Positions 9,767-20,455 of a stretch of DNA of 39,165 nucleotides are shown here, in pieces. The position numbers were made by a program, and so were the translations under genes. This DNA comes from Nitrospirota bacterium (GTDB taxonomy: Bacteria; Nitrospirota; Nitrospiria; Nitrospirales; Nitrospiraceae): the NCBI GenBank assembly GCA_016200355.1, contig JACQEY010000072.1, positions 1 to 39,165 on the forward strand. Reading direction: 5' to 3'. Within the stretch, counting starts at the first letter, position 1. Every line of letters starts with the position of its first letter. Under the pieces are notes generated by a model. The model saw only the letters and a program-made list of their open reading frames with translations, did not search any database and was not told the origin of the DNA.

Positions 9767-10632
9767 GCTTTTTCTCGTACAATGACACGGTTGTCGTAAC
9801 GCAGATCGATCTCGCTCACCGTGCGCTTCCGATCATCAAGTGGGGCAACTCTGAATGACGGATTCACTTTCCGGAACCGCTCCCACTGGTCAACCAGGGA
9901 ATCGCCGCCAAACTGGAATCGCACCCCATTGGCCGACGCCACCACATTCGAAAACTTCGTGAGATCGACTTCAACCCGCCCATCGAAGGTATTGGCAATG
10001 AGCTTGGCCAGCACGATACCGGACTGAACCGCGTTGCGGGCGCCTGCCTCGCCATGCTGAAGGGACTGAGTATCCAGCCCGATCAACAAGGGCAGCATCT
10101 GATCATCCTGCCTGCCCAACTGGGCAAGCAGGTATCCGCTCTCATCACTCAACCAATGGTCAGCGCCAGTCCGAATAATGGCGGCCGGTGTCCGCTCCAA
10201 TATGGTGACGTGCAGCAGATGCGGCGGCCGGCGTTCGACCGTCGCCATCTTGACCCAGGCATGCGTCTGCACTCGCTCGGCAAGAAATGCTGTACTGACT
10301 TGATGGAGCCCCATGCCGGGCTTCAACACGAGCCGCTCCAACACTTCCGGTTTCGTCACATGATGAATACCCTCGATTTCTACCTCGCGGATTTCCAACC
10401 AGCCCTGAAGAACCGGTCCCATCTCTCGCGTGACTATGGTCAGCCCCCAAGCCAACACCGCAAGACCAACTATCCATTTCCCCACGCGCAACGCACGCCA
10501 TCCCCGCGAAACGAGTTTCTCCCTCCGCTCCTGTTGGCGCTGATCCGAGATCTGATCAGCGCGGGCGCCCTTCCATTGGTTTACCCGAGGGCCAACATCA
10601 CGAACTGTTCGCTTCCGCACAAGCACTTTCAT
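9763..10632 (-). CDS. ftsQ: Cell division protein FtsQ
   Basis: Single TM segment followed by a POTRA-like segment REVEIEGIHHVTKPEVLERLVLKPGMGLHQV; 4-nt overlap with ftsA and position in the cluster. Confidence 0.88.
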   Translation of the reverse strand: MKVLVRKRTVRDVGPRVNQWKGARADQISDQRQQERREKLVSRGWRALRVGKWIVGLAVLAWGLTIVTREMGPVLQGWLEIREVEIEGIHHVTKPEVLERLVLKPGMGLHQVSTAFLAERVQTHAWVKMATVERRPPHLLHVTILERTPAAIIRTGADHWLSDESGYLLAQLGRQDDQMLPLLIGLDTQSLQHGEAGARNAVQSGIVLAKLIANTFDGRVEVDLTKFSNVVASANGVRFQFGGDSLVDQWERFRKVNPSFRVAPLDDRKRTVSEIDLRYDNRVIVREKA

Positions 10633-11639
10633 CGCATGCTCCCTTCCTCTGACGGATAGGCAAAGCGGGCCGCGCGAATGAGTGCGGACTCGAGAATCCG
10701 TTCAGTCAGCTCGTCATAGTCGATCTCAGCCTGTGCCGCCGCCATCGGGAGCAAACTCGTTTCGGTCATGCCCGGTGCCGTATTAATCTCCAATACAACA
10801 GGACGGCCACGCGGGGTGATACGGAAATCGACCCGGGCCGCGCCCGCACAGCCCAGCACCTCATAGGTGCGCAACGCCAACGCGCGAATCTGCCTGGTCA
10901 CCGCCGCGGTCAAGGGTGCGGGACAGAGATACCGCGTATTCCCCTTTTCATATTTCGCCGAAAAATCGTAAAAGCCTCCCGGCGCCACAATTTCCACGGC
11001 AGGGAGCACCAAGGGAGAGGAGTTACTCCGCCCAATGATCGACACCGTGACCTCATGCCCCGGAATGTAGGCCTCAACCATCGCATCTACGTCATAGCGA
11101 TGTGCCAAGGCCAGCGCGTCACGCCACTGCGACGGCTTCCGCACGATGGTGACTCCGATCGTGGATCCTTGCGAGGCAGGTTTCACCACAACAGGCCAGC
11201 GTAATTTCGCCGTCCGCAACAGGATGGCGCTGGAGTCCTTCTCCCCGAGCTTGACGACCGTGCCGGCCGGGACAGGGATACGCGCTGAGGCCAAGAGCGT
11301 TTTCGTGGTGACTTTATGCATGCCGATCGCACTGGCCTGGATGCCGGATCCGGTATAGGGGATTCCCAAAGTTTCCAGGAATCCTTGAATCGCTCCATCT
11401 TCCCCACCCGGTCCACGCAAAGCCAGAAATACGAGGTCAATCTTCTGATCACGCAAATCCTGAGAGAGCGTTGGTCCAACATCAATGGTCACCGCGTTGT
11501 AGCCACGACGGACCAGCGACCGATGTACCGCAGCGCCTGTCCGGAGCGACACATCACGCTCAGCCGATTGCCCGCCCATCAGCACCCCGATGCGGGCATG
11601 GGTCAGAAGGGGTCGCTCTGTCAGACGAGGCTCGCTCAT
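10629..11639 (-). CDS. ddl: D-alanine--D-alanine ligase
   Basis: RIGVLMGGQSAERDVSLRTG; LRGPGGEDGAIQGFLETLGIPYTGSG; PAPLTAAVTRQIRALALRTYEVLGCAGAARVDF; LEINTAPGMTETSLLP. ORF track start 11672; MSEPRL at 11639 avoids overlap with murB. Confidence 0.95.
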   Translation of the reverse strand: MSEPRLTERPLLTHARIGVLMGGQSAERDVSLRTGAAVHRSLVRRGYNAVTIDVGPTLSQDLRDQKIDLVFLALRGPGGEDGAIQGFLETLGIPYTGSGIQASAIGMHKVTTKTLLASARIPVPAGTVVKLGEKDSSAILLRTAKLRWPVVVKPASQGSTIGVTIVRKPSQWRDALALAHRYDVDAMVEAYIPGHEVTVSIIGRSNSSPLVLPAVEIVAPGGFYDFSAKYEKGNTRYLCPAPLTAAVTRQIRALALRTYEVLGCAGAARVDFRITPRGRPVVLEINTAPGMTETSLLPMAAAQAEIDYDELTERILESALIRAARFAYPSEEGSMR

Positions 11640-11643
11640 ATCG

Positions 11644-12594
11644 CTACGTCTTTCCGACGATTTTAAGTTCAAGGCCTAACCGCACTCCTGCTCGACGGCG
11701 AATCGCGCCTCGGACCTTCCTAATCAGCGCAATCACATCTGCCGCGCGTGCCTGTCCCCGATTGACCATGAAGTTGGCATGCTTCATCGAAACTTCCGCA
11801 TCGCCGACACGTACACCCTTGAGGCCTACCGCCTCAATCAGTCGGCCGGCAGAATCGTTCGGAGGGTTCTTGAACACACAACCAGCGCTCGGCATTGCGA
11901 GTGGTTGCGTGTCCCGTCGATAGTGGAGGTAGTCTTTAACTACTCGTTCAATCTCCGATCGGACCCCTTGCTTCATCTGAAGCCACACCCCCACGACGAT
12001 GCCGCGTGGCAGCAAAGCCCGTCGATACTCGAACTTCACCTGGGCTGCCTCCAGATCCACGATTTGGCCTTTCATATTCACCATGCGAAGGGCCTTGACG
12101 GAATCCTTCATTTCTCCGAGCTTTGTCCCGGCGTTCATCACGACACAGCCGGCCACAGTCCCTGGAATTCCCGCCGCCCATTCCAATCCCGCAAGGGAGT
12201 GGCGGATGGCATACCCGATCAATGTCGGCATTCCGACGCCCCCTTCGACATAGAGGACGGACCCCGGTGTTTCCTTGATCCCCCGCAACCGCGCCAGGCT
12301 GACCACGATGCCACGGATTCCCCCATCTCGGACCAGCAGATTCGTCCCGCCCAGGACGAACAATGGAATCCTGCGCGCGCGCGCCTGCCGGACCACCAGG
12401 CAGACATCCTCAATATCAGCCGGCTCAACCACAACATCCGCCGGCCCTCCGATCTTGAACGAGGTGTACTCTCGTAGCGGAGCCTGAAAGGACACGGACC
12501 CCCGGAGACCTGCCATGGCAGCTCGCACATCTGCCTGCGTGAACCGCGCACGCACTCTCGCTGCTGTCGTGGCATGCCGACCACCTCGCTTCAT
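11644..12594 (-). CDS. murB: UDP-N-acetylmuramate dehydrogenase
   Basis: PLREYTSFKIGGPADVVVEP; FVLGGTNLLVRDGGIRGIVV; PSAGCVFKNPPNDSAGRLIEAVGLKGVRVGDAEVSMKHANFMVN. Confidence 0.96.
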   Translation of the reverse strand: MKRGGRHATTAARVRARFTQADVRAAMAGLRGSVSFQAPLREYTSFKIGGPADVVVEPADIEDVCLVVRQARARRIPLFVLGGTNLLVRDGGIRGIVVSLARLRGIKETPGSVLYVEGGVGMPTLIGYAIRHSLAGLEWAAGIPGTVAGCVVMNAGTKLGEMKDSVKALRMVNMKGQIVDLEAAQVKFEYRRALLPRGIVVGVWLQMKQGVRSEIERVVKDYLHYRRDTQPLAMPSAGCVFKNPPNDSAGRLIEAVGLKGVRVGDAEVSMKHANFMVNRGQARAADVIALIRKVRGAIRRRAGVRLGLELKIVGKT

Positions 12595-12598
12595 GGCA

Positions 12599-13990
12599 TC
12601 ATGCGGTGGGGTTCAATCGTGCTAACAACCCAAGCCCCGTCTTCCAAATATCCCCCGCCCCTAACGTAATGACGAGATCCCCCGATTTCAGATGGGGCAG
12701 CACCCGATCAACCAACGTGTCCTTCTGCTCTACAAAGGTCACAGACGGATGGCCGGTCGCACGAACAACATCGGCCAACTTGGCTCCGGACACCCCGGGA
12801 ATCGGCTGCTCCCCCGCCGCATAGATGTCCGCCAAGAACAATACGTCTGATTGGTCAAACGCCTTCGCAAAATCCTCCAGCAAGTCTCGTGTCCTGGTAT
12901 AGCGATGCGGCTGAAACAACACCACCAACCGCCGGTCTCCCCAACCTTGCTTCGCCGCGGCCAGGGTGGCCTTGATCTCGGTGGGATGATGCCCGTAATC
13001 ATCCACGACCATGATCCCATTGGCTTCTCCCCGCAGATGAAAGCGGCGCTCTACCCCGGCATAGGCCGCCAGCGCTTTTCTGATGAGATCCACCGGCACA
13101 TCCAGTTCGATGCCGACCGCAATCGCCACAAGCGCGTTGGAAACATTGTGTCGGCCGGGTACCGCCAGACGGAACGGACCCAAATTGCGCCCGCGGAACT
13201 GGGCCCGAAACTCAGCGCCCCATTGGTTCAAGCTGATCTCTGTCGCAAAGAAGTCCGGCGTGACGCCCTCATGCTCACTGAGCCCATAGGTCTGATAGCG
13301 CTTCACGATGTTCGGGAAGAGCGCCCGGAGACGATCGTCGTCGGCACACAACACGGCCAACCCATAGAACGGCACCTTATTGATGAACTCGAGAAAAGAT
13401 TCGTTGATGCGCTCCATGCTGCCGTAGTGATCGAGATGTTCCCGGTCAAGATTCGTCACCGCGGCAATGGTCGGAGACAGACGAAGAAACGACCCGTCGC
13501 TCTCATCGGCTTCCGCCACGAGGAGATCGCCTCGACCAAGGCGGGCATGACTCCCCAGCGCATTCACTTTCCCCCCGATCACCATTGTCGGATCCAGCCC
13601 TCCCTGCGCCAGCACATTGGCGACCATCGATGTGGTCGTGGTTTTTCCGTGCGCGCCGGCAATGGCAACTCCGAACTTCAGTCGCATCAGCTCCGCAAGC
13701 ATCTCGGCTCGAGGAATCACGGGAATCTGCTTCGCCTTGGCCGCCACAACCTCGGGATTCTGCGCCGACACGGCGGAGGAAATGACCACCACTTGGGCAT
13801 CTCCCACATTCGACTCCTGATGGCCGACAAAGATGCGCCCACCGAGCTCTTCCAATCTCCGCGTCGTGTCGGAGGCCTGCAAGTCCGAGCCCGTCACCTT
13901 GTACCCCAGCGTCAGGAGCACCTCGGCGATGCCGCTCATTCCCGATCCTCCGATTCCAACTAGGTGAATCTGTTGCGTCTTGCGAAACAT
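12599..13990 (-). CDS. murC: UDP-N-acetylmuramate--L-alanine ligase
   Basis: HLVGIGGSGMSGIAEVLLTLGYKVTGSDLQ; IAGAHGKTTTTSMVANVL; VVDDYGHHPTEIKATL. ORF track start 14095 overlaps murG; MFRKTQQIHLVG at 13990 preferred. Confidence 0.96.
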   Translation of the reverse strand: MFRKTQQIHLVGIGGSGMSGIAEVLLTLGYKVTGSDLQASDTTRRLEELGGRIFVGHQESNVGDAQVVVISSAVSAQNPEVVAAKAKQIPVIPRAEMLAELMRLKFGVAIAGAHGKTTTTSMVANVLAQGGLDPTMVIGGKVNALGSHARLGRGDLLVAEADESDGSFLRLSPTIAAVTNLDREHLDHYGSMERINESFLEFINKVPFYGLAVLCADDDRLRALFPNIVKRYQTYGLSEHEGVTPDFFATEISLNQWGAEFRAQFRGRNLGPFRLAVPGRHNVSNALVAIAVGIELDVPVDLIRKALAAYAGVERRFHLRGEANGIMVVDDYGHHPTEIKATLAAAKQGWGDRRLVVLFQPHRYTRTRDLLEDFAKAFDQSDVLFLADIYAAGEQPIPGVSGAKLADVVRATGHPSVTFVEQKDTLVDRVLPHLKSGDLVITLGAGDIWKTGLGLLARLNPTA

Positions 13991-14057
13991 CGGCGCGCGC
14001 CTTACTCCACCAACCGGTGGATACGACGGTGATCCCTGTCCACGTTGCCCAATACCA

Positions 14058-15176
14058 TTAGCCTCCTGCCGCTCTAACAGACCGGTTAACATCATGATGC
14101 CCCCCTATCAGTGAGTAGCATTCTCTGACGATGGCCTCAGCTGCATCGATTCGCCGCAGAGATAGGCTGGCCTCGCCCATCGCCCGCAGTCGCTCAGGAT
14201 CCCCGAGAATGCCCACCACTGTGCGGACCAACAGGGGGCCGGTGAGCACAGATTGCGGGAGCACCACGGCAGCCCCGGCTGCTTCCATCACCTTGGCATT
14301 CTGCGTCTGGTGGTCATAGATGGCGGACGGCAGGGGAATCAGGATGGCCGGCTTTCCGCACGCCGTGAGTTCCGCCACCGTCATGGCGCCGGCGCGCGCC
14401 ACGACCAGATCCGCTTCCTGTAGTGCCGCAGGCATGTCATAGAGAAACGGCACGACTTGTGGCTCGATGCCGGCGCGACGATAGGCCTCGGCCACCTGGG
14501 CATGATCGGACTCGCCGGTTTGATGGGTAATCGTGAGGCGAGGCAGCTGTGTCATCAGTTCGGACAATCCTTCTACCACCGCTGCATTCAGCGCCTTCGC
14601 TCCTTGACTTCCCCCGAAAATCAGCAGATGTGGCGGTCCCGACTTTCCCCGATTCTGCTCAATACCTTCCAGAAATGCCTTGCGAATCGGAGTCCCGGCC
14701 ACACGTACCTTGGAACGGTCGAACGAGTCGGCTGCCGATTCGAATGCGAGAAAAACGCGCTGAGCGAATGGCCCCACCGCTTTGTTAGCCATACCGGGAT
14801 GTGCATTCGGCTCAAGAATCACACGCGCTACCCCAGTCAATGCTGCAGCAAGAAGCATCATTGGACTCGTATACCCGCCGACCCCGATCACCAGATCTGT
14901 CCGTCTAGCTCGCAGGATTCTCAGGCACTGCCACAAACTGACCGGCAACGCACATAGCCCTGTCAAAGCCCCGAACAGACCCTTGCCCATCACTGGTTTG
15001 GCACTGATCAACGCCAGTTCAAACCCCTCGTGGGCAAGTACCTTCGACTCAAGCCCACGCGCCGTTCCCACGAAAAGGACCTTGGCCCTGGGATCGCACA
15101 GGAGAAACTCTCGCGCCAATGCCACAGCCGGGTAGAGATGGCCACCGGTTCCTCCTGCTGCTATAACAATCGTCAT
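14058..15176 (-). CDS. murG: UDP-N-acetylglucosamine--N-acetylmuramyl-(pentapeptide) pyrophosphoryl-undecaprenol GlcNAc transferase
   Basis: MTIVIAAGGTGGHLYPAVALAREF... starting at 15176; LLIFGGSQGAKALN; VARAGAMTVAELTACGKPAILIPLPSA. The 815-aa track ORF is murG plus an out-of-frame extension through ftsW. Confidence 0.96.
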   Translation of the reverse strand: MTIVIAAGGTGGHLYPAVALAREFLLCDPRAKVLFVGTARGLESKVLAHEGFELALISAKPVMGKGLFGALTGLCALPVSLWQCLRILRARRTDLVIGVGGYTSPMMLLAAALTGVARVILEPNAHPGMANKAVGPFAQRVFLAFESAADSFDRSKVRVAGTPIRKAFLEGIEQNRGKSGPPHLLIFGGSQGAKALNAAVVEGLSELMTQLPRLTITHQTGESDHAQVAEAYRRAGIEPQVVPFLYDMPAALQEADLVVARAGAMTVAELTACGKPAILIPLPSAIYDHQTQNAKVMEAAGAAVVLPQSVLTGPLLVRTVVGILGDPERLRAMGEASLSLRRIDAAEAIVRECYSLIGGHHDVNRSVRAAGG

Positions 15177-16369
15177 CCGTGATCCAACCCATCGCGTCCA
15201 CTTCGAGACCCGCCGGCATGCCGGTCGCGAGAAATACTGAGCAAGATTCCCACGCCAATCAGACTGACCACCAAGGACGATCCCCCGTAGCTCACGAACG
15301 GCAAGGTGAGCCCTTTCGTCGGCAAAAGCCCCGTCACCACCGCGGCGTTCACCAACGCCTGGCCGCCGATCAACAAGGTAATCCCCATGCCCAGATAACG
15401 GCCAAACGGCATCCGCGCACGCGCGGCGATCTGAAGCCCCCGCCACACAAAAAATGCAAACAGCAGGGTCACTGTGGCGGTCCCGATGAACCCCAGCTCT
15501 TCGCCGACTAGCGCCAGGACAAAATCTGTATGCGCCTCCGGGAGGAAGTAGAGCTTCTGCTTGCCCTCGCCCAATCCCACCCCGAACGGACCGCCGCTGC
15601 CGAAAGCCAAGAAGGATTGCGTGATTTGGAATCCGGCATCCGATGCATCCTTCCATGGAGCAAGAAACGTCATGAGCCGTTGGCGTCGATAACTGGAACC
15701 AAGAACCAGCGCCAGCACGACCGGAATCGCGCAGAGGCCTAAGGCCAAGAGATGGGAGATGCGCGCGCCGGCGAGAAAGCACATCCCGACCATCACCAGT
15801 CCGAGCATCACGACCGTCCCAAGATCCGGCTCCAGCAGCACCAGTCCGCTCAGCAGTCCGATCACGATCAGGGCCGGCAGGAGACCATCGCGAAACAGCG
15901 TGATCTTGTCCCCTTTTTTGGTCAGATACGCCGCCATATAAATGACCGCCACGAGCTTGACCATTTCCGCCGGCTGAACCGAGATGGGCCCCAACCGCAA
16001 CCATCGCCGCGCCCCATTGGCCGCCACTCCGATCGACGGCACCAGCACTATGGCGAGCAGCAGCACCATGCAAACCAGCATTGGAATGGAGAGCTTCTTC
16101 CAGAGCGCGTAATCGATACGTGACGCGAGATGCATCAATAGAAAGCCGAATGCAAGCCAGGCGATCTGCCGTTTCAGAAAAAACCCGGGATCCTGAAACC
16201 GGTTGCCCGCCACAATGGCGCTCGCGCTGAACACCATGACAAGTCCCACTAGCGCGAGGATCATGGTGACCGCCAGGAGAGTATGGTCCGCCGCCACTCG
16301 TTGCTTGCCCGACCGTTGGCTGGTCTGGGACCATGGGAGCGCCAGAGTCCCCGCTGATCGATGCGCCAT
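15173..16369 (-). CDS. ftsW: Peptidoglycan polymerase FtsW (SEDS family)
   Basis: VFSASAIVAGNRFQDPGFFLKRQIAWLAFGF; LLLEPDLGTVVMLGLVMVGMCFLAGA; GLTLPFVSYGGSSLVVSLIGVGILLSISR. 4-nt overlap with murG. Confidence 0.96.
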   Translation of the reverse strand: MAHRSAGTLALPWSQTSQRSGKQRVAADHTLLAVTMILALVGLVMVFSASAIVAGNRFQDPGFFLKRQIAWLAFGFLLMHLASRIDYALWKKLSIPMLVCMVLLLAIVLVPSIGVAANGARRWLRLGPISVQPAEMVKLVAVIYMAAYLTKKGDKITLFRDGLLPALIVIGLLSGLVLLEPDLGTVVMLGLVMVGMCFLAGARISHLLALGLCAIPVVLALVLGSSYRRQRLMTFLAPWKDASDAGFQITQSFLAFGSGGPFGVGLGEGKQKLYFLPEAHTDFVLALVGEELGFIGTATVTLLFAFFVWRGLQIAARARMPFGRYLGMGITLLIGGQALVNAAVVTGLLPTKGLTLPFVSYGGSSLVVSLIGVGILLSISRDRHAGGSRSGRDGLDHG

Positions 16370-16401
16370 TGCTCAGAACCGCCCCTCCCTCGCCTTGCAC
16401 G

Positions 16402-17811
16402 TCACGCCGGTAAGGCATGAACCAATGCCTTAAATTGATGGCCACGGTCTTGATAGTCCGCAAACATGTCGAAGCTGGCACAGGCCGGGGACAACAACAC
16501 GACATCTCCCCGTGCGGCTCCCTGCGCCGCCAGATCCACAGCCTCCCGCAAGGTGGCCGCCTCAGTTATCGTGGCGACACCCTCCCAGGCCTGTCGCAGC
16601 AGCGGCGCTGCTTCCCCGATCAGAATCACCCGCGCGACCCGCCGACTGACCGCCTGGGCCAGTCGCGAAAAGTCGCCACCTTTATCCCGTCCTCCGGCAA
16701 TGAGCCAAATCGGTTGGTCGATACTCTCCAGTGCTTTGAGCGTGGCATCGACATTCGTACCCTTCGAATCGTTCACAAATCGGACCCCTCGACGCTCGCG
16801 GACGATTTCAAGGGCATGTTCAAGTCCGGGAAACGTCGCAATGACGCGACGAATCGCGTCGAGAGGACAGCCGCACAGCACGGCATAGGTCGCAGCCGCC
16901 ATGACGTTCTCCACGTTGTGATTGCCGATGATGCGGATCTCGCTTCGATGACAAATCTCCTGCCGCACCCCAGTCACCGTTGTCACGATCCGGTCGTCTT
17001 CGATGTAGGTTCCCCCATACATATCGGAGCCGATCGTCGACGTGGTCGAAAACCCCAAGCGTTTCGCACGAACTCGATGTCGCAGCCCGGCCACACGGTC
17101 ATCGTCAAGGTTGAACAGCGCAAAATCCGACGCGATTTGATTCTCGAAGATCCGTTGTTTAGCCGCGAGATATTCATCCAGCGACTCGTAACGGTCCTGG
17201 TGATCGACCGTCACGTTGAGCAATGCGGCGATCCAGGGATGGAATTGATCGATCGTTTCAAGCTGAAAACTGGAGACCTCCACCACGAGATAATCGTACG
17301 GACTCGGCTTCCCTCCCTGGCCGGCGCGTAGATCTTCCACCGCCGCTTCGCTCAAGGCAGTGCCCAAATTGCCGCCGACAAACGCCCGCTTGCCACTCTC
17401 AGCAAGAAACTTGCCGATCAGGGTTACAGTCGTGCTCTTGCCGTTGGTACCAGTGATGGCAAGGAGTGGGCTTCGGAAAAACTGCGATGCCAGTTCCAAT
17501 TCGCTGATCACCTTCACGCCGCGACGACGGACCGCTTCGAGTGGCGCGAGCCGGTAGGGCACTCCAGGGCTGATCACCACCAGGTCCGCTTCGTCGAGTG
17601 ACGATTCGCACTGCGCCCCAACGGTCACACCAACGTGATCGCGGTCGATGGCGCCGAGGGACGATGTCAGTTCCGCCGATTCCTTCCGGTCGGCAACCGT
17701 GACACGTGCTCCTGCTGCCTGAAGCAACTGGCACGCCGCCACGCCGCTTCTGGCAAGTCCCATTACCGTGACGCGTGCTCCCGCAAGTTCCACAGCCGCT
17801 TCTCCCACCAT
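16402..17811 (-). CDS. murD: UDP-N-acetylmuramoyl-L-alanine--D-glutamate ligase
   Basis: [97 protein letters not shown]. Confidence 0.96.
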   Translation of the reverse strand: MVGEAAVELAGARVTVMGLARSGVAACQLLQAAGARVTVADRKESAELTSSLGAIDRDHVGVTVGAQCESSLDEADLVVISPGVPYRLAPLEAVRRRGVKVISELELASQFFRSPLLAITGTNGKSTTVTLIGKFLAESGKRAFVGGNLGTALSEAAVEDLRAGQGGKPSPYDYLVVEVSSFQLETIDQFHPWIAALLNVTVDHQDRYESLDEYLAAKQRIFENQIASDFALFNLDDDRVAGLRHRVRAKRLGFSTTSTIGSDMYGGTYIEDDRIVTTVTGVRQEICHRSEIRIIGNHNVENVMAAATYAVLCGCPLDAIRRVIATFPGLEHALEIVRERRGVRFVNDSKGTNVDATLKALESIDQPIWLIAGGRDKGGDFSRLAQAVSRRVARVILIGEAAPLLRQAWEGVATITEAATLREAVDLAAQGAARGDVVLLSPACASFDMFADYQDRGHQFKALVHALPA

Positions 17812-17815
17812 GCCG

Positions 17816-18892
17816 TCACCGAAGCTTTAGGGTGCTCAGACTCAATAAGGCCAACAAGATGGCGATAATCCACAACCGCACCACGACCTTGGGCTCCTCC
17901 CACCCTTTCATCTCAAAGTGATGATGGATGGGCGCCATGAGAAAAATGCGTTTCCCGCGCGACTTGAACGAGATCACCTGAAAAATGACCGAGACCGCTT
18001 CAATCACAAACACGCCACCGACCATCAGGAGCAGCAGCTCGTGCTTGCTGATCACTGCAACCGTGCCCAACGCCGCCCCCAGAGGAAGCGAGCCCACATC
18101 CCCCATGAACACGGAGGCCGGATAGGTGTTGAACCACAAAAACCCTAGACTCGCCCCCAGAATGGCGGCAGTAAACACCGCGAGTTCACCCGCACCTTCA
18201 ATGTGCGGAATGAGCAGATAGTCAGACATGAGTCGATGGCCTGTGACATAGGCCACAATCGTGTAGGCCATCGCCGCGATCATGACGGGACCGATCGCGA
18301 GCCCATCGAGCCCATCGGTCAGATTGACGGCATTGGAACTCCCGACAATCACCAGTACGGCAAAGGCGACATACAACCAGCCGAGATCCGGCACGACATT
18401 CTTGAAAAACGGAATGCTGAGCTTGGTCGTATAGCCTTGCAGGAAATAGAGGACCAGCGCGATCGCCAGGGCCAGCACCACTTGCGCCGTGAACTTCTGC
18501 CACGCCAACAACCCCTTCGATTGGGCCTTGATGAATTTGAGATAGTCGTCGACAAATCCAATCGCTCCGAACCCCAGCATGGCGGCGAGCACCAGCCAAA
18601 CATAGGGCTTCGCGATATCGGCCCAGAGAAGCGTCGAGAGGACCACCGCGAAGAGGATGAGCATCCCGCCCATGGTGGGCGTGCCGCTCTTCGCCAGGTG
18701 ACTTTTTGGGCCGTCACCGCGAATCTGCTGGCCCAGCTTAATGTCTTGCAACTTCTTGATCACCCACGGGGCCAGCACAAAGGCGATCAAGAACGCCGTC
18801 ACGGCCGCATAGATGATACGGAAGCTCAAATACCGAAAGACGTTCAGGAACGAATAGTCTGTATGAAACGGGTACAGCCAGTTATAGAGCAT
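17816..18892 (-). CDS. mraY: Phospho-N-acetylmuramoyl-pentapeptide-transferase
   Basis: [93 protein letters not shown]. Confidence 0.97.
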   Translation of the reverse strand: MLYNWLYPFHTDYSFLNVFRYLSFRIIYAAVTAFLIAFVLAPWVIKKLQDIKLGQQIRGDGPKSHLAKSGTPTMGGMLILFAVVLSTLLWADIAKPYVWLVLAAMLGFGAIGFVDDYLKFIKAQSKGLLAWQKFTAQVVLALAIALVLYFLQGYTTKLSIPFFKNVVPDLGWLYVAFAVLVIVGSSNAVNLTDGLDGLAIGPVMIAAMAYTIVAYVTGHRLMSDYLLIPHIEGAGELAVFTAAILGASLGFLWFNTYPASVFMGDVGSLPLGAALGTVAVISKHELLLLMVGGVFVIEAVSVIFQVISFKSRGKRIFLMAPIHHHFEMKGWEEPKVVVRLWIIAILLALLSLSTLKLR

Positions 18893-18959
18893 GCGGTCTT
18901 TACCTTAACAATGACCCGACCCGTTTGACCGACTCTTGAGTCGGATGGGCGCCGACCCT

Positions 18960-20414
18960 TTACGACGCCTGCTTGACAACTGCCCTCATCCCCGTCAGAG
19001 CTTGCACAACCTGTTCCATTTTCATACCGCGAGAGGCCTTTACCAATACCACGTCACCTTGCCGCACGAGCTTCTTGAGGCAGTCAGCCGCGGCAGCCGC
19101 ATCGATCACTTCGTCGATCTGCGAACCTCCCATTCCCCCCTGCCGGGCTCCTTCCGCAATGTCTCGACCCAACGTCCCGCAGACGATCAGCCGAGACAGT
19201 CCCTGTGTGGCAAGGAATTGCCCAACGTCCCGGTGCATGAGACCGGCCTCAGGACCGAGTTCGAGCATGTCTCCCAACACAGCGATCCGTTCGCGTGCAG
19301 GGCTCCATTGGGCCAGCAATTGGAGCGCCGCTTTCATCGACGCAGGGTTGGCGTTGTAGCAATCGTTGATAAAATGGACGCCGTGATGGGTCACCACCTG
19401 CGACCGCATCGCAACAGGACGAAATCGGCCCAGCCCTTGAGCAATCATCGAACCGGAGAGGTTCAAGGCGGCACCCACTGTTGCAGCGGCGAGCGCATTG
19501 GTGACGTTGTGGGTTCCATGCACCTTAATTCGAACGATCGTGGAACGGCTTTTCCCAGGGAGGTGCAAGCGAAAGGTTGTGCCTTGGCGTGCATCGGACG
19601 AGACCCCGCTCGCGTGGACATCGGCCATCTCTGAAAATCCAAATGACAGAACGCGGCATCGCGCGCGCGCGGCAAGGTAATCAAAGTAGGGATCGTCGGC
19701 ATTCAAAATGGCCATGCCATCGAGGGGAAGCAGGTCCAGCAATTCCGCCTTGGCCTGCGCCGACCCTTCCATGCTTCCAAAGAACTCGAGGTGATCGGGG
19801 CCAATATTGGTAATCACTCCGATCGTGGGCCTGACAATCTCACAGAGCCTGGTCGTCTGCCCCTGCTGATCCACCCCCATCTCAATGACGGCCGCTTGAT
19901 AGCGAGCCGTGAGCCGAAACAGGGTAGCGGGCACGCCGATCCGATTGTTGAAATTCCCCTCGGTCTTCAGCACCGGCCACCGTTGAGCCAATACCGCCGC
20001 CACCATCTCTTTCGTCGTCGTCTTGCCATTGCTCCCGGTCACCGCTACCACGGGGATATGGAATCGACTGCGGTAATGTGTCGCTAACTGCTGGTAGGCA
20101 AACAGCGGATCGCGTACGCCGAAGAGAAAGGGTGCAGATGATCCCTCAGTCCGGCGTACTGCTGCGGAGCTTGGAGGAAGGCGGTATTCATCGTGAACGA
20201 TGGCTCCCGCTGCGCCCTGTGCAAGTGCGGCCGGCACGAACTCATGACCGTCGAATCGATCGCCTCGGAGCGCGACAAAGAGATCGCCACGGCGAACCGA
20301 TCGGGAATCCGTGCTGATATGTCTGATCCGGCGCTTCCCCGATAACGAGTCCTGCCCCGCAAGGACTTTCATGCTGATGACTTCGCGTAACTCCTCGACT
20401 GTAAACAGTCCCAT
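18960..20414 (-). CDS. murF: UDP-N-acetylmuramoyl-tripeptide--D-alanyl-D-alanine ligase
   Basis: VVAVTGSNGKTTTKEMVAAVL; ISTDSRSVRRGDLFVALRGDRFDGHEFV; FINDCYNANPASMKAALQLL. ORF track start 20465; MGLFTVEELREV at 20414 preferred. Confidence 0.95.
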   Translation of the reverse strand: MGLFTVEELREVISMKVLAGQDSLSGKRRIRHISTDSRSVRRGDLFVALRGDRFDGHEFVPAALAQGAAGAIVHDEYRLPPSSAAVRRTEGSSAPFLFGVRDPLFAYQQLATHYRSRFHIPVVAVTGSNGKTTTKEMVAAVLAQRWPVLKTEGNFNNRIGVPATLFRLTARYQAAVIEMGVDQQGQTTRLCEIVRPTIGVITNIGPDHLEFFGSMEGSAQAKAELLDLLPLDGMAILNADDPYFDYLAARARCRVLSFGFSEMADVHASGVSSDARQGTTFRLHLPGKSRSTIVRIKVHGTHNVTNALAAATVGAALNLSGSMIAQGLGRFRPVAMRSQVVTHHGVHFINDCYNANPASMKAALQLLAQWSPARERIAVLGDMLELGPEAGLMHRDVGQFLATQGLSRLIVCGTLGRDIAEGARQGGMGGSQIDEVIDAAAAADCLKKLVRQGDVVLVKASRGMKMEQVVQALTGMRAVVKQAS

Positions 20415-20455
20415 TGACTCCTCACCATGCGCGGCCCCAGTCGTGACCTGGAGTC

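Noticed and set aside
12851-13963. 370-aa plus-strand ORF antisense to murC
   Set aside because: Fully antisense to a conserved enzyme; composition typical of antisense frames in GC-rich DNA, no domain signature.
15177-16505. 815-aa track ORF (14058..16505) as one fused protein
   Set aside because: Only the MurG part (from 15176) has family motifs. The 443-codon upstream extension is an alternate frame of ftsW with no recognisable domain; the authentic ftsW frame overlaps murG by 4 nt.
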